A DNA stretch of 64,000 nt from Cenococcum geophilum 1.58 (taxonomy: Eukaryota > Ascomycota > Dothideomycetes > Gloniales > Gloniaceae). Of this stretch, positions 43,556-55,242 are shown one piece after another; the first letter of the stretch is position 1, and each line of letters starts with the position of its first letter. A program made the position numbers and the translations under genes. The notes beneath the pieces are model-generated. The model saw only the letters and a program-made list of their open reading frames with translations. It ran no database searches and had not been told where the DNA came from. The DNA lies in the NCBI GenBank assembly GCA_001692895.1, contig KV748245.1:62001-126000 (forward strand), given 5' to 3'.

Positions 43556-44425
43556 TTAAGACTCCCTCTCCTCCTTCCTCTCCACGCCTTCCGCCTCTTC
43601 CACAACTACCACCACCACTACTACCGCCCGCGCCCTCCGCCGCTTCTGCGCTCTCTGCGCCGCTGGGCCGCCTATCTCGCCCCTCGCGCCGCCCACCTGT
43701 TGCTTCTTCTGGAGATATTTGGGATGTTCCTTCGTCGGATAAGGATGGGGATGAGGATGGGGATGAGGATGAGGATAAGGATAAGGATGAGGATGAGGAT
43801 GAGGATGAGGATGAGGATGAGGATGAGGATGATAAGGATAATGCACCTGCTGGCAGGCCTGGGTATGTTATAGAGTATATTAGCGCTATGTCTAGTAGCT
43901 CTAGCTAATACTGTTGTATAGATTTACTACCACCATCACCTTTAATGCCCCGGCCCCTACCCCCGCTGCTGCCGCCCTTGGCCTCCCTCCCCCAACCCAA
44001 TATTAGGCCGACTTATAAAATGCTAGCGTTACGGATGCTCCGGCTGGGCAGTTTGGCTACATAGGTCTAATTTGGTGGGGCGCGCTATCGGCTCGTCGCT
44101 GTGAGATGATAGCCCACGCCCGTTTAATAGAGGGTTCATATAGTGAGGTGCAGCTAGTGGCCTATGACCGCTGCGCTGCAAACGGGCTTATTTATAGGAT
44201 ATATCACACGGCTTTCTATAGCCAGAAGACTCTGGGCCATTAGTGTAGTAAGTGCCGTCTAGTAAATAAGAAGTGCTCGCTGCGCCCGCGTGGCCCTAAG
44301 CCATGACTAAGTCGTGCTGGTCGCGGGAAGGGGGGAAGGGGAGGTAGGGGAGGAAAAGGGGGGCAAGGGGGTATAAGAGGAGTAGGGGGGGTAGGGGGAG
44401 GACGTATTAGTATTAGTGTATAGAT
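43556..44425 (+). pseudogene. Giant element ORF1: Pro-rich, acidic, Cys-rich, Gly-rich protein
   Basis: The plus strand encodes four sections in order. A Pro/Leu/Ser-rich part (TPSPPSSPRLPPLP) comes first. An acidic run of alternating Asp-Glu and Asp-Lys follows, from a GATGAG repeat (43736-43835). Then comes a Cys cluster, YDRCAANGLI...GH.CSKCRLVNKKCS, with C-x2-C-x6-C spacing near its end (about 44175-44280), resembling a zinc-binding or zinc-cluster module. The tail is Gly/Arg-rich (GRGKGGRGGRGGKGGQG). Stops fall at Gln or Trp places. At least one frame change is needed between the acidic and the Cys-rich parts. A DNA- or RNA-binding accessory factor is a guess. Confidence 0.45.
43736..43835 (+). 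repeat. GATGAG hexanucleotide tract
   Basis: GATGAG, GATAAG and GATGGG units in tandem; encodes the acidic run of ORF1. Confidence 0.9.
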
Positions 44426-44436
44426 ATCTTAAAGTT

Positions 44437-44640
44437 AAAGCTTATTTAAAATTAAGGTGTCTTAGTTACTGCAGTAAAAGCCTATTTAAAACTAAGGCGT
44501 CTTGGTTACTGTAGTAAAAGCCTATTTAAAACTAAGGCGTCTTAGTTACTATAGTAAAAGCCTATTTAAAACTAAGGTGTCTTAGTTACTATAGCTAAAA
44601 GCCTATTTAGAATTAAGGCGTCTTGGTCGCTATAGCTAAA
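44437..44640. repeat. 40-bp tandem repeat, five copies
   Basis: The unit contains AAAGCCTATTTAAAACTAAG followed by GCGTCTTGGTTACTGTAG. Copies differ by C/T and A/G changes. The same word returns at 46195-46245, and its inverse (AGACGCCTTAATTTT) at 46270-46285. Confidence 0.85.
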
Positions 44641-46180
44641 GTCTATTTATAGTTACCTTTTTTAAAATAAAAAAAAGCNAATTAATTATAGAAATTTACT
44701 AAATCCTTATTATTTATACTTTTTAATACTAAAAGGTAAAATTTAAGAGATATAACTATAGATATATATAGTTTGTTTTTATTAATAAATTAGCTTNTAA
44801 TAAAAAGATAATAAATAGAAAGTATAAATAAGTCCTTATTAATAAGCCTATTAAAATAATTTAAAAGATAAAGCTTAATACTAATAATGCCTTAAAAAGC
44901 TATATACTTAGCCACTTAATATATTAAGGTGCTATTAATAGGCTAATATTTATTTAGTAGATAAAAAATAAGGTTTTTACTTATATATAGCATTATTTAT
45001 TAAATTATTATAAAAAGACATTTAAAGACTATATAATATTAATATATTAATATTACTAATTTCTATATAATTCTNGAAAATTTAATGCCTTTATAATACT
45101 ATTAATATTAGGCTTAAATATCTTCCTCTTTACCTAATTTTAAGCTAATTAAACACTTTTATAACTTAAAGTACTAATTATATTTATTAATTTAAAGTTA
45201 AATTATAAAATAACTTTAGAACCTTTTTAATTTATATAGTAAAGTAATAAATGTTTAATAAGAAAGTAAAAAGCTATTTCTTATAAATTAAAATTAAGTA
45301 GTAATATATATATTTAATATATAAAAAAGGGGGGGGAATAAGTCAATTATAATATAGAGCGCCTTCTAATTTAGCTATTAAGTAAGGCCTTTACTATAAT
45401 GCTATAATATTACCAATCTATTTTAAAGTACTCTAAGTTATTTACTATATAACTAAATGGCTTATATATTAAACTAATCCTATAGGGCCTTATATAGCTT
45501 ATATTATTATAAAGTAGTATATACTTAAGTATTTTAAAAGTATAGTACTTATTAACTAAAATTAACTCTGCTTTAATAAAGACTTAAGTAAAAGTTAAAT
45601 AATAACTTTATAGTTATTTAATATAAGCGCTATAATTATTAAATTATTTAATATTACTATAAATAGGACTATTAAGTAGTAAAGTAGTAAGAGGTATATT
45701 TAAAAGTAAAGAATAGGGATTAGTAGGTATTTTAAAGGATGAAATAAATTTAAATAAAACGCTCTATAAAGAATGTTATAAAAAAGATATTATAGCTTAT
45801 ATATTATTTTATACCTATTATAGTATCTATATTATTACTATTAAATAGAATTAATTAGCAATTATATAACTATAGTATAAGCTTTTTACTACTATTATTA
45901 TTAAGGAAAAGAGTTTATTAATTTATTAGTACTATAAAAATTATATTAATAATATTTATAACTACTTAAAGGNAACTTTATATTTTTTTTATTCTTTTTT
46001 TTTATAAATATTTATTATATTTAATTATTAATAATAAGGATAGATTTAGTAAATTCAACGTAGATTTCTTTTATTTTATTACCTTTAATTAATATACTAA
46101 GTAATAAGGCTATATTAAGTAGTATTTTAATTTTAATTTAAAATAATATATATATATTTATTTATCTTTAAAGTAATTAT
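44641..46180. other. Extremely AT-rich core of giant element
   Basis: About 1.5 kb with almost no C or G. No coding frame survives and no motif is recognised. It lies between copies of the GGCGTCTTGGT word. It may be a separate, heavily RIPed insertion or the shared control region of ORF1 and the transposase. Confidence 0.4.
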
Positions 46181-46189
46181 AAAATTAAG

Positions 46190-46290
46190 GAGTTTTAGTT
46201 ACTATTTAAAATTAAGGCGTCTTGGTCACTGTAGTAGATCTTATCTAATTTAAAGGATCTACCGCGGTGTCTAAGACGCCTTAATTTTAG
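46190..46290. repeat. Inverted repeat upstream of the transposase
   Basis: AAAATTAAGGCGTCTTGGTC and, about 70 bp on, the inverse GTCTAAGACGCCTTAATTTT form a hairpin-capable pair 70-100 bp before the transposase start codon. It could be a binding site for the transposase or a transcription factor (inference). Confidence 0.6.
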
Positions 46291-46360
46291 AACTTAAAAA
46301 AATCCATCTAAGCTCCAATACTTCCTCTACTCCCCCTACTTATCCGTCCGTCGCACTACT

Positions 46361-48200
46361 ATGCCTCCATCTATCGACTACCAATCTTATCGCGACGAGA
46401 TCTTACAGCTCCGTGAGTAGTATACTGTCGACGATATTATTAAGGTCTTTTGTGACCGTGGGGTGTAGCTTTCTAAACGAACGCTTGAATGAAATCTTTA
46501 ATAGTAGAATTCCTCTTAATATAGCCCGCGTGTTAACTACTAAGACCCTATCCTATAAAGCAAAGTTATAATCTTATTCTTTAATTACGCCTTTAGTGAC
46601 GCTGATATTATCCTTGCTCTAAAGCGAGAAGGCTATAAGATACTACCCCGGGCGCTAAAACGTCTGCGTAAAATGCTAGGCCTTCCTTGCAGATTTGATA
46701 TAAAGAATATCGACGTAATAAATAATGAGCTTAGGCGGGTTGTTTAAGAGGAGCTTAATAAGGGTATAATAGGCTTATATGGGAAGAGCTTCCTCTATAT
46801 ATACTTTTAATTGAGGCATTATAATGTATTTTAGTAAGCTTGTACTTCCTGGCCTTATAATTTATACTAATCCTTATAGTGTAGGAACCGACTTTTTCGT
46901 ATAGTAAAGGAGCTTGATCCTAAAGGAGTTGCAGCCTAAAAGTACCGCCTTGATCGCCGTTGTAGAGAGTATATTACACCTAGGCCGAACTACCTGTGGT
47001 CGATTGACGCTTATTATAAACTGGAGAGGTTTAGTATACAAATATACGCTATAATTAACGCCTACTCGCGTTGTATAGTCTGGCTCTACTGTTCCATTAC
47101 AGCCTGTTTAGGCGTAAGCGTCGTTAAGCAGTATATAAGAATAGTGAAGGCACTAGGTGCTTAGCCGGAGCTGCTACATTCTAACCACGGTAGTGAGACT
47201 TACATAGTAGCAGATTACCACTTTTAGCTCACGCAGCTCTTTTGCGATAACTACGTTAATAAAGATACTGGGGAGCCTATTGCTAGAGAAGATATATTAT
47301 TCGTATATGCGTTTATATTTGGTATAAGTGTTATAAATTAGAGGATTAAATCCTAGTGGGCATATATAACACGCGGTGCTTTAAAGTAATAAAGAGTAAG
47401 CCGTCTATGTCCTATATAGAAGGCCTAGTTAATAAGGATACTCTAGGAATATTTTATTAAACTTAAGCGAGAAGGGAATTGGAATAAGTTCTCTATATAT
47501 AATTGAATTGCCTTACTTGCTGTCTATATGCCTATTATTTAAACTAAGCTTTAGGATTTTTGTAGATTATGGAACCTCTATAATATTTGTAAGCAGCCAA
47601 ATCGCCTAAATAGTGTGTCTGGTTAGCCTCTTAGAAATTATATATATTTAGAGGCTACCGATACTATAGACTATAGGTACGCAGTACTAGAGGATATAAT
47701 AATGTCCTTTGTAGATATAGTTAATAATATTAGTATATAAGCCTCTTTATAGAACTAATGCAGTGCTAACTAATCCCGTGTAGAGATTGACCAGTATCTT
47801 TTAGAGGATACGTTTTAGTGGTGTAAAGCTATACTTATTAAATTAGGCTTTCCGGATAGCAAAGTCTCTAGTACTAACTTTAGTACGGACGATCTGAGTA
47901 GTAGGCGTGTTTATTATAAGGCTTACCTTTAACTAAGAGTAGCGGTGAGTATATATATATAGGAAGGAACCCTCCCTAAGTTAGGGGAGCTTAAGGATCC
48001 TCCGTAGTTTGCTAACTATAAATAGTTACGTAAATATAAACAAGCACTATAAGATATAGGCATAAACGTTGACAGGCTTGACCGAGAAGGCGGTGGTGTT
48101 GTGGTAGATAACGGATTGCCTCTTGCGGATAGGGGCGTATAGGACGCTGCAGAGCTAATTATATAAAAGTGTAGAGTGGCCCTAGGTTATAAGATTAATT
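46361..48200 (+). pseudogene. Giant element ORF2: rve-integrase-like transposase, RIP-inactivated
   Basis: From ATG at 46361 (MPPSIDYQSYRDEILQLRE) one frame persists to about 48150, interrupted mainly by stops at Gln or Trp positions. The N-terminus resembles a helix-turn-helix (TVDDIIKVF..RGV). The catalytic core follows the integrase-core pattern seen in many fungal and animal transposon proteins: WSIDAYYKLERF, then AYSRCIVWLY, then a D-x-G-x-E box, then I(N)QRI-E-S-W-W. The first Asp is kept (47006-47008). The D-x-G box reads SNHGSE (Asn, 47183-47185). The presumed catalytic Glu reads Lys (47348-47350). All are G-to-A changes. Function by family: strand transfer at element ends. The family resemblance is from memory, without an alignment. 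Confidence 0.68.
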
Positions 48201-48339
48201 GTTATACTAATTAAGTAGCTTTCTAATAACTCTATTCTAGTCCTCTGTATACTCTTATCTACCTCTTTTAAATACCGCTTATAATATTGCATTTATCCAT
48301 CTCACTAACTATTTATTTTGTGGTGCTGTTAATCCCGCC
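48201..48339. other. Spacer between transposase and ORF3
   Basis: Short non-coding stretch with no recognised signal. Confidence 0.35.
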
Positions 48340-48651
48340 CTAAACGCGGGATCGCTAATACGGGTATAGGCTTAAACAGATCCAGCTTAAGAATTAAGAA
48401 AGTCACGCGGTCTCTCTAATAATGACTTTAATCTAGCGAGTACAGATGCTCTTATTACTACGCCTAGTAGCAGTAGTAGGACTGTAACTCCTACTGCTAT
48501 AGTATAAAGCATACTATTAGTGGACCGCTCGTAATTAGTTACTCGTAAAATAAGCAGCTAAGTTGGTATTCCACGACCTAACTCTAGCGTGGTAGCAGCC
48601 GCCAGGAGTATATTACTTAATAACCGCGTTCGCCAGATGCCAGTCCGATAT

Positions 48652-48854
48652 TATTAGGACGCCAAGGTCCTTAGGGCATGTAGTAACGTAATAACAGTAA
48701 CGGGATACAAAGAATATCTGGTTCTTAATGAAGTAGAACTATAGAACTAAATTCTGCTGTTCTCTGATGCGGGGCGACTACGTTTTATAGGCGCCTCGCC
48801 TGCGCCTCGCCTGCGCTAAGCCGGTTACGGCCAGTGCGTCTCTATGGCCTAACA
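48652..48854 (-). repeat. 3' LTR of Gypsy E
   Basis: 203 bp. The first dinucleotide is changed from TG to TA. Confidence 0.92.
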
Positions 48855-49429
48855 ATTACCCCCCCCCCTTCTTAAGCGGCTGTCCTTAGCCGACGTTATT
48901 ATACAATAGGAGTGCTATTATTGTCCTTCTCTAAATAAAAAGTTTTTAATAAATTTAAGTAAATTAGATAATGTAATAATAGGACAATGTAATAATAGGA
49001 TAATGTAATAATAGGACCTTATAGAGATCTATAAAGGTAGGAGTTCCCACTTAGGTAGGATATTAGATTTCCCTTCCAATTCTATTTTAATTTGTTTAGC
49101 CTGCGACTCGCCTTCTTTATAACTTTTAATTAACTATAAATCGCAAGCGCCAAGCTGTTAGTCTATTTATTGGTGAACCTTCCGTAAGTATTCTTTATAC
49201 TAGCTTATAGCCGTCGCTAACCCTACTAGACGCCGTTAAAGCTCCTATATTACTCGTAAGCCGCTCCCCTAGCCTTGCTAGAACTAATCTACCTCCGCTA
49301 TACTAAGCGTGTAGCTACCGCTAGGCGGGCTACCTACGGCAAGTAGGCCAACCGTAATTATGGGTACTGCTAATAACTAAATAAGTTATATTAACCAGTA
49401 AGTCTAAGTATATTAGTTTAGGTTCTAAT

Positions 49430-49925
49430 AGCTAATAAACTAGGTCCCTAAGGCCTTCTATAGCCGCCTAAACGAGCTACTCGCCCTTATTAACAGGGCT
49501 AAGCGCCAGCAGGTTACTAGCGGAGACACGGCTAACCTTAACGCTCGCGTTGCTGCCGCCTAGAAGTCCTTTATAAAGGATATTAAGGCCTTAGTACGCA
49601 CCGGCGCCAAGCACGGTCTCCGCCAGCGCCTAAAGGGCGAAGATTTTCCTTTACTCTAAGTGCAGGAATTGCAGGCCATCCGTCATACTTTTAAAGGAAT
49701 TCTTAACGTAATGCGCGCTTTAGTACGTGTTATAGCGCAGGTGTTTTGCCGTTATAGCGTATGCTAACAGTACTTATAGGCTAATATGCCTCCTATTATA
49801 AGGGATAAGGAGGAGGATAAGGGTAAGGAGGATAAGGAGGAGGGAGAGGAGGAGGATAAAGAGGAAGAGGAGGAGGAGGATAAGGAAGGAGGGGAAGAGA
49901 GGGAAGATTCGCTGGAGCTATAGAG
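49430..49925 (+). pseudogene. ORF antisense to pol in Gypsy E
   Basis: Between the 3' LTR and integrase, the plus strand keeps a clear frame: FYSRLNELLALINRAKRQQV, then KSFIKDIKALVRTGAKHGLR, then ELQAIRHTFKGILNVM, then a long Glu/Asp/Lys-rich tail from GAGGAG repeats. The stops are TAG or TAA at expected Gln sites. The first part is predicted helical. No domain is recognised. It occupies the same relative place as the antisense frames of copies A-C but has a different sequence. Confidence 0.6.
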
Positions 49926-50039
49926 TATCTATATTTCTGTCGGCGTACTACTATTACTCTACCATCGTTCCGTTATCGCCCCACTAGTAGGGCGTAATCT
50001 CAGTTATAATTAAAAGTTTTTTATTTTCCTACCTACTTT

Positions 50040-53000
50040 TTCTTCCGTTTACCTCTTAGTATAAAGTAACTATTATATATCTCCTTTACGTCCTTATTAA
50101 TATCCTCTACGGGGACCTATTAGTTATATTCTTTTAGCTATCCTTTCTACTTAACTAGGTACTATAGGGTCTGGTTATGTCCCTTCCTTCTATATACTTC
50201 TTCTACCTTATATCGGTCCTCTTAGTCCGCTTAATCGTCTAGCTTAATAGGCCCTAGTAGAGGGTCTTTAGTAGTGCCCTTATATTATTTATATAGCTCT
50301 AGTAAGCTAATATAGAACACTAGGTGGATACGGTAAGACGTAGGTAGATATAGTTAGTATGCTTACTTTCCGACTAGTTTGGCTATATTAAAAGGTCCAA
50401 TAAAACGTGCTGTAAGTTTCTTACTTAGCCTTTTTAGTTTAAGGTTCTTAGTTAATAGCAAGACTAAATCCCCTACTTTATATACCTATAATTAGTAATA
50501 ACGATTATAGTATTTTACCTACGCCTTAGCGGCGTATTCCTAGCGCTTTGCCAGCGCTTTGCGTTTAAGGGATATTCTTTTAATCCTCTTAGAGGCGGCT
50601 AGAATAGAACTACTATCGTTTACCTTAACCTTATATTCTAGACGTAGGTGAAACCTATAGTAGGCATAGAACGGGCTTATACCCGTCGTGCTATATTTAG
50701 CATTATTATAGGCGAATTCGGCTAGTAATAAAAGGCCTGCTTAGTTACTCTGCTTCTTATTATAGAATATATAGAGGTAATACTCTAGGGTTTAGTTCTG
50801 GCGTTTTGTTTACCTATCCGTTTACGGGTAAAAGGCCATACTTAGCCTACGTTTAATCTTCGCAGCAAAGTATAACTCCAACCAGAACTTACTAGTGAAG
50901 ATACTGCCGTAATTAGATATAATCCCTCTAGGGGCTCTGAAATGGCGTACTACTTCGTTAAGGAAGAGATCCGCAAGTTCGGTTGCAGTAATAGTTTTTA
51001 CTATAGGCAGATATAAGGCCATCTTAGTATAGCGGTCGACTATTACGCATATCGCGTTATATACCTTATCGCCTCGTCTATTAGGCGGTAGGCCTGTAAT
51101 AAAGTTCATTATAATCTCCTACCACGGCTAATCCGGGTAAGGCAGCGCTTAAAGCTCACCATAAGGGCGATGTCGAGGCGTATGTATACGCTGGCATAGA
51201 TTATAGGTAGAGATGTAGCTTATAACGTCCGCATTTATACTGGGCCAGTAGTACTTACGCGTAAGTAGATCTAGAGTCTTTTTCTTACTAAAGTGCCCAG
51301 CTAGGGCATTATTATAGTAGATCTGTAGGAGTTCTATATAAACTGCTAGGTCTAGGGGCATATATAGCCTCCCGCGGTAATAAAGTAGTCCATCGGAATT
51401 AAACTACCACACTGGCTTTGAGCGGGCGCGTTAACGGCTTCTCGCCGTATCTATATTGTCGCTGCGCTTTTGTAGCACAAAGTTATCTATAATTTAAAGT
51501 CCTTTAATAAGCTCGACGACTGTTTCCGTACTAGACTCATAGGCACTCTCTTAAGCGCTTACTACTCTAACTTAGGTCCTCATTACACGCTGCTCGACAG
51601 CATGCGTGCCGGTTGCCCAGTTAAACTATAATGCTACATTGCTCAGGCGTACCTCCGTCGGGTCGCCAGCTTATAGCTATAAAAGCGACACCTCTATAGA
51701 AGGCTCGCTTTCCTATACACCTAATAGGACTTTTACTTCGAGTTAGTAGCCCTATATTCCCAAAGTCCTTTAAAGTAGTAGTAGCATAGTGTCTTCTTCT
51801 AGCGGACCCCCTACGCCTAGGGGTCGCCTTGACGGCGCGTCTACGGGGTTCGTTTTTCCCGCCCTATACTTAATGATAAAGTTATAGGCAGCTAGGGTTA
51901 TAGCCTATCTGGCTTGCCGTCTATTAAGGGCTTTTACTTTTATAAAACCCTTTAGATTATTATAATTTAAGAGCACTTCTAGGCGGCTTAATAGCCCCTT
52001 AATGTAGTGTCTCTAATGCTTAAAAGCCTCTACGATAGCTAGTAGCTCCTAATCGTGGGTCTTATAATTGCGCTTTATTAGCAAAAGCTTTCTAAACTAG
52101 AAGGCTATTAAATACTAAAGGCCATCTTTAAACAGCTGTAATATAATTGCTGCTAGGCCTTATATAGAGGTATTAGTCTCCAACTAAGTTGGTAAGCCTG
52201 GCGTATAGTATTACAGAAGCGGCGCCGTCGTAAAGGCGTTATAGAGCCAGCGTATCGCCTGCTCCGCCTCTTCTGGCTAATTAAAAGGCCTAGCTTTACG
52301 GCCGTTCTTTGCTCCTTTTAGGAGATTAGTAATAGGCTTTATAATAGTAGAGTATTTATAAATAAACCAATAATAGAAGTTGGCAAAACCTAGGAAGACC
52401 TAGATATCCCTATAGGATTAAGGGCTCTCCTATTTGGTAATAGCTTCTACCTAGCTAGGATCCATTGCTATGCCTTTAGGACTAATAATATATCCTAGAA
52501 ACTTAACCTCTTGTACGCTAAACCTACACTTCTTAAGGTTTGTATATAGTTAATATTATTACAACCTACGTAGCACTTCTAGTACGTAGCGCTAGTATTC
52601 CTCTAGATTTTCAGAGAAAATTAGAATATTATTAAGGTAGACTATATAGAAGACGTCTACTAGTTTTAATAAGGCCCGATTAATATAGCCCTAAAAGGTC
52701 GCTAGTCTATTAGTTAGCCTAAAAGGCAAAACCAAGTACTTAAAGTGGCCGTAGCGCGTACGGAATGCCGTCTTTTATTTATCGCCATAACGGATATAAA
52801 GGCGGTGATACGCATGCGTTAGGTCCAGCTTAGTAAAGATCTTAGAACCTACTAAGCGGTCTAAGGTCTTACTAATTAATGGTAGTGCGAGACGATTCTT
52901 AATTATTACCTTGTTAAGGCCTCTATAGTCTATACAGAGCCGCAGCTTCCTATCCTTTTTAGGTACAAAGAGGATAGGTGCCCCTACGGGACTAGTACTT

Positions 53001-54920
53001 AGTCAGATCCAGCCTTTAGCTAAGGCGTCGTCTAAGTACTTCCTTAGGACTTTTAGCTCCTTAGCTAAGAGGTTATAGAGCAGCCTATATAGGGCCTCCT
53101 GTCCCTCTTCTAGGTCAATAGTATAGTCGCCCTAATAGTATTAGGGTAGCTTTCCTGCTTCCTTATAGGAGAAGATATTATTAACTTCCTTTAACTATGG
53201 GGGGAGGACTAGTAAGCTACTGTTGTCTTACTTACTAGGCATTACTCTAGAAGTTAATAGGGTAAAGACCCTAGATTCTATCTAGAGAGACTTTGCGAAA
53301 CCCTTAGGGGTTTATAGTAATAGGGACGAGCTATCTAGCTTTTATTATTACGCCTTTACCTTATAGTCAATAAGAAGTTAGGCCTTCTTTAACCCCGGCA
53401 TACCTAGGGTAATAGTAGGGGATGCGTTAGCTATTCTATAGTAAATAAGGGTTACTTCCCTAATCTTACCCTAGCTGTCCTTTATTCTTAGTGGTATCTT
53501 ATAGGCCTTATAGTAATGTGCCTAAGTCTTATTTAACCAGGAGTAGGTAGGTAGCTTTACGTCTAGCGTTTTAAAGTTGCACTCTATAGTAAATCGCTAG
53601 TTAACTATATTTACTTCAACACTAATATTGAGTATTACTAAGGTCTCCTTCTAGGTCTACTTAGAGAGGACTTTACCTAGGATAGTAATAGCTTCCTTAC
53701 GATCTAGTGGGAGCTTGCGCCCTAGGGCTATAAGGGTGCTTAAGGGCGCTTATCTTTTCCTAGTATAGAGGTAGCGTTTACGCTACTAGGCGGTGGTTAA
53801 TTCTATTACTATACTTTACATTATCGCCACTAATGTCCTAGTTACCTACATTTGGTGCAGTTTCCTTTAGGCTATATTAAACCCCCAATAGTATTGCTTC
53901 GCCCCGCCGTTAAGTTACTAGTGGTGGTTTTGGAGTCCGCTTTTCCTAAGTTACCTAACTAGGTGGTTTTAGTATTTGAGTTTACGGCGCGCCTATTACT
54001 TCTACCCTATAGGGCGCTTACGCTCTTTTGGTTTTCCTTTAATAGGGCAGCTAGGGAAACTAGCTAGTCTTAAGTTTAAGGGAATTTTTAATAGTTGGTA
54101 ATAGTAACCCGTAGCTCTAGCCGCAGCTTTACGAACAGATGTATTATTAGATGCTTTGCATTATAAGGAGAGTTAATTTACGCTTTTAAGGAGGTTAAGT
54201 AAGCAGTAAACTTATTTACTAGTTAATCGGTTCGCTATATTGCCCTTAAATAGGTTAGGGCTATATAGAGTTCTTAATTAATAGGACTTTTAATCTAGTT
54301 AAGTAGGAATTCTATAAGCTCCTCCTAGGTAAACTGCGTGTCTAGATGGTTATCTTCGTACTATAGCCAAAGGGTTCGGTTGGTCCCCTTTATATATTAC
54401 ATAGTAAACGCGACTTTAGTATCCTTATTTATAAAGCTGTCGCGCTCTAGGCGGAATGCTAGCTTTAAGCTATCGCGGAAGTCTTAGTGCTTTTATATAG
54501 TCTTACTATAATACGGAGCAATCTTCTCTATTTTAACGGCCCGTTTTAATAGAGCGCCTAATATGTTAATAGCCCTCCGCTTAAGGCTCGAATGCATTAG
54601 GCTACCCCCTAAGTACTCTAATAGGACTGTTTAAGGTTATAGAGATGGGTTAGGAACGGGAGTTAACGTCGCCTTACCGCGTTAACGCCGTCTTAGCACT
54701 TCCACCTCTTCCCTAAGTAAGTGTAGTTTTCTTTACTCTAGGAGTTGCAGCTTCTTATTCTCTAGCCGTTATATTTCTTCCTATATATCTTCTTTGCCTA
54801 TAACTTCCGGTTCTGTCCGGGATAAGGGTTTGCCTATATTATCCTAGGGCCGATCCCCAGACTTAGTAGTACGTACTACGCTAGTACGCCCGCGTCTCGC
54901 CATTAGGTCGATGGGCTGTG
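50040..54920 (-). pseudogene. Gag-pol of Gypsy E, RIP-inactivated
   Basis: In minus order, gag-like text (about 54900-53800) is followed by reverse transcriptase, RNase H-like sequence and integrase. The RT reads [31 protein letters not shown] and VYLNNILIF. The catalytic YLDD is YLNN (codons at 52628-52633). The integrase has a zinc-binding HH-CC domain relic (51149-51361, LTRKYYWPSI) and a core with NFITGLP and IVDRYTKMA (50822-51109). In the core's D-x-G box the Asp is Asn (IISNYGSIF). The order PR-RT-RH-INT is Ty3/Gypsy. The gag boundaries are inferred by position. Confidence 0.78.
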
Positions 54921-55039
54921 ATATAGTTAATAAATATAGGTCGTCTTCTTAACAGAGGGTTGCCGCTATATAGTCGTGGCCTTCGCAGACCGCTGTGTTG
55001 TCGGGCCACTACCCCTAAAAAGGGATAAGAATTCAGTAC

Positions 55040-55242
55040 TGTTAGGACGCCAAGGTCCTTAGGGCATGTAGTAATATAATAACAGTAACGGGATGCAAAG
55101 AATATCTGGTTCTTAATAAAGTAGAACTGTAGAACTAAATTCTGCTGTTCTCTAATGCGGGGCGACTACGTTTTGTAGGCGCCTCGCCTGCGCCTCGCCT
55201 GCGCTAAGCCGGTTACGGCTAGTGCGTCTCTATGGCCTAACA
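55040..55242 (-). repeat. 5' LTR of Gypsy E
   Basis: 203 bp; keeps the intact TG...CA ends. Confidence 0.92.

Larger units (their letters stand above)
48652..55242 (-). mobile_element. Ty3/Gypsy LTR retrotransposon E nested in the giant element
   Basis: LTRs of exactly 203 bp begin TGTTAGGACG (TATTAGG at the left) and end GGCCTAACA. GATAT is duplicated perfectly at 48647-48651 and 55243-55247. The purine tract complementary to CCCCCCCCCCTTCTT next to the left LTR fixes the minus orientation. The two LTRs differ at about nine places, all transitions. It is a different family from copies A-C, with its own LTR and integrase text. Confidence 0.92.

Noticed and set aside
43556-43846. Minus-strand frame with His-Pro repeats (HPHPHPHP)
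   Set aside because: Complement of the GATGAG tract. The plus strand has a better continuation into the Cys-rich relic and agrees with the neighbouring transposase strand.
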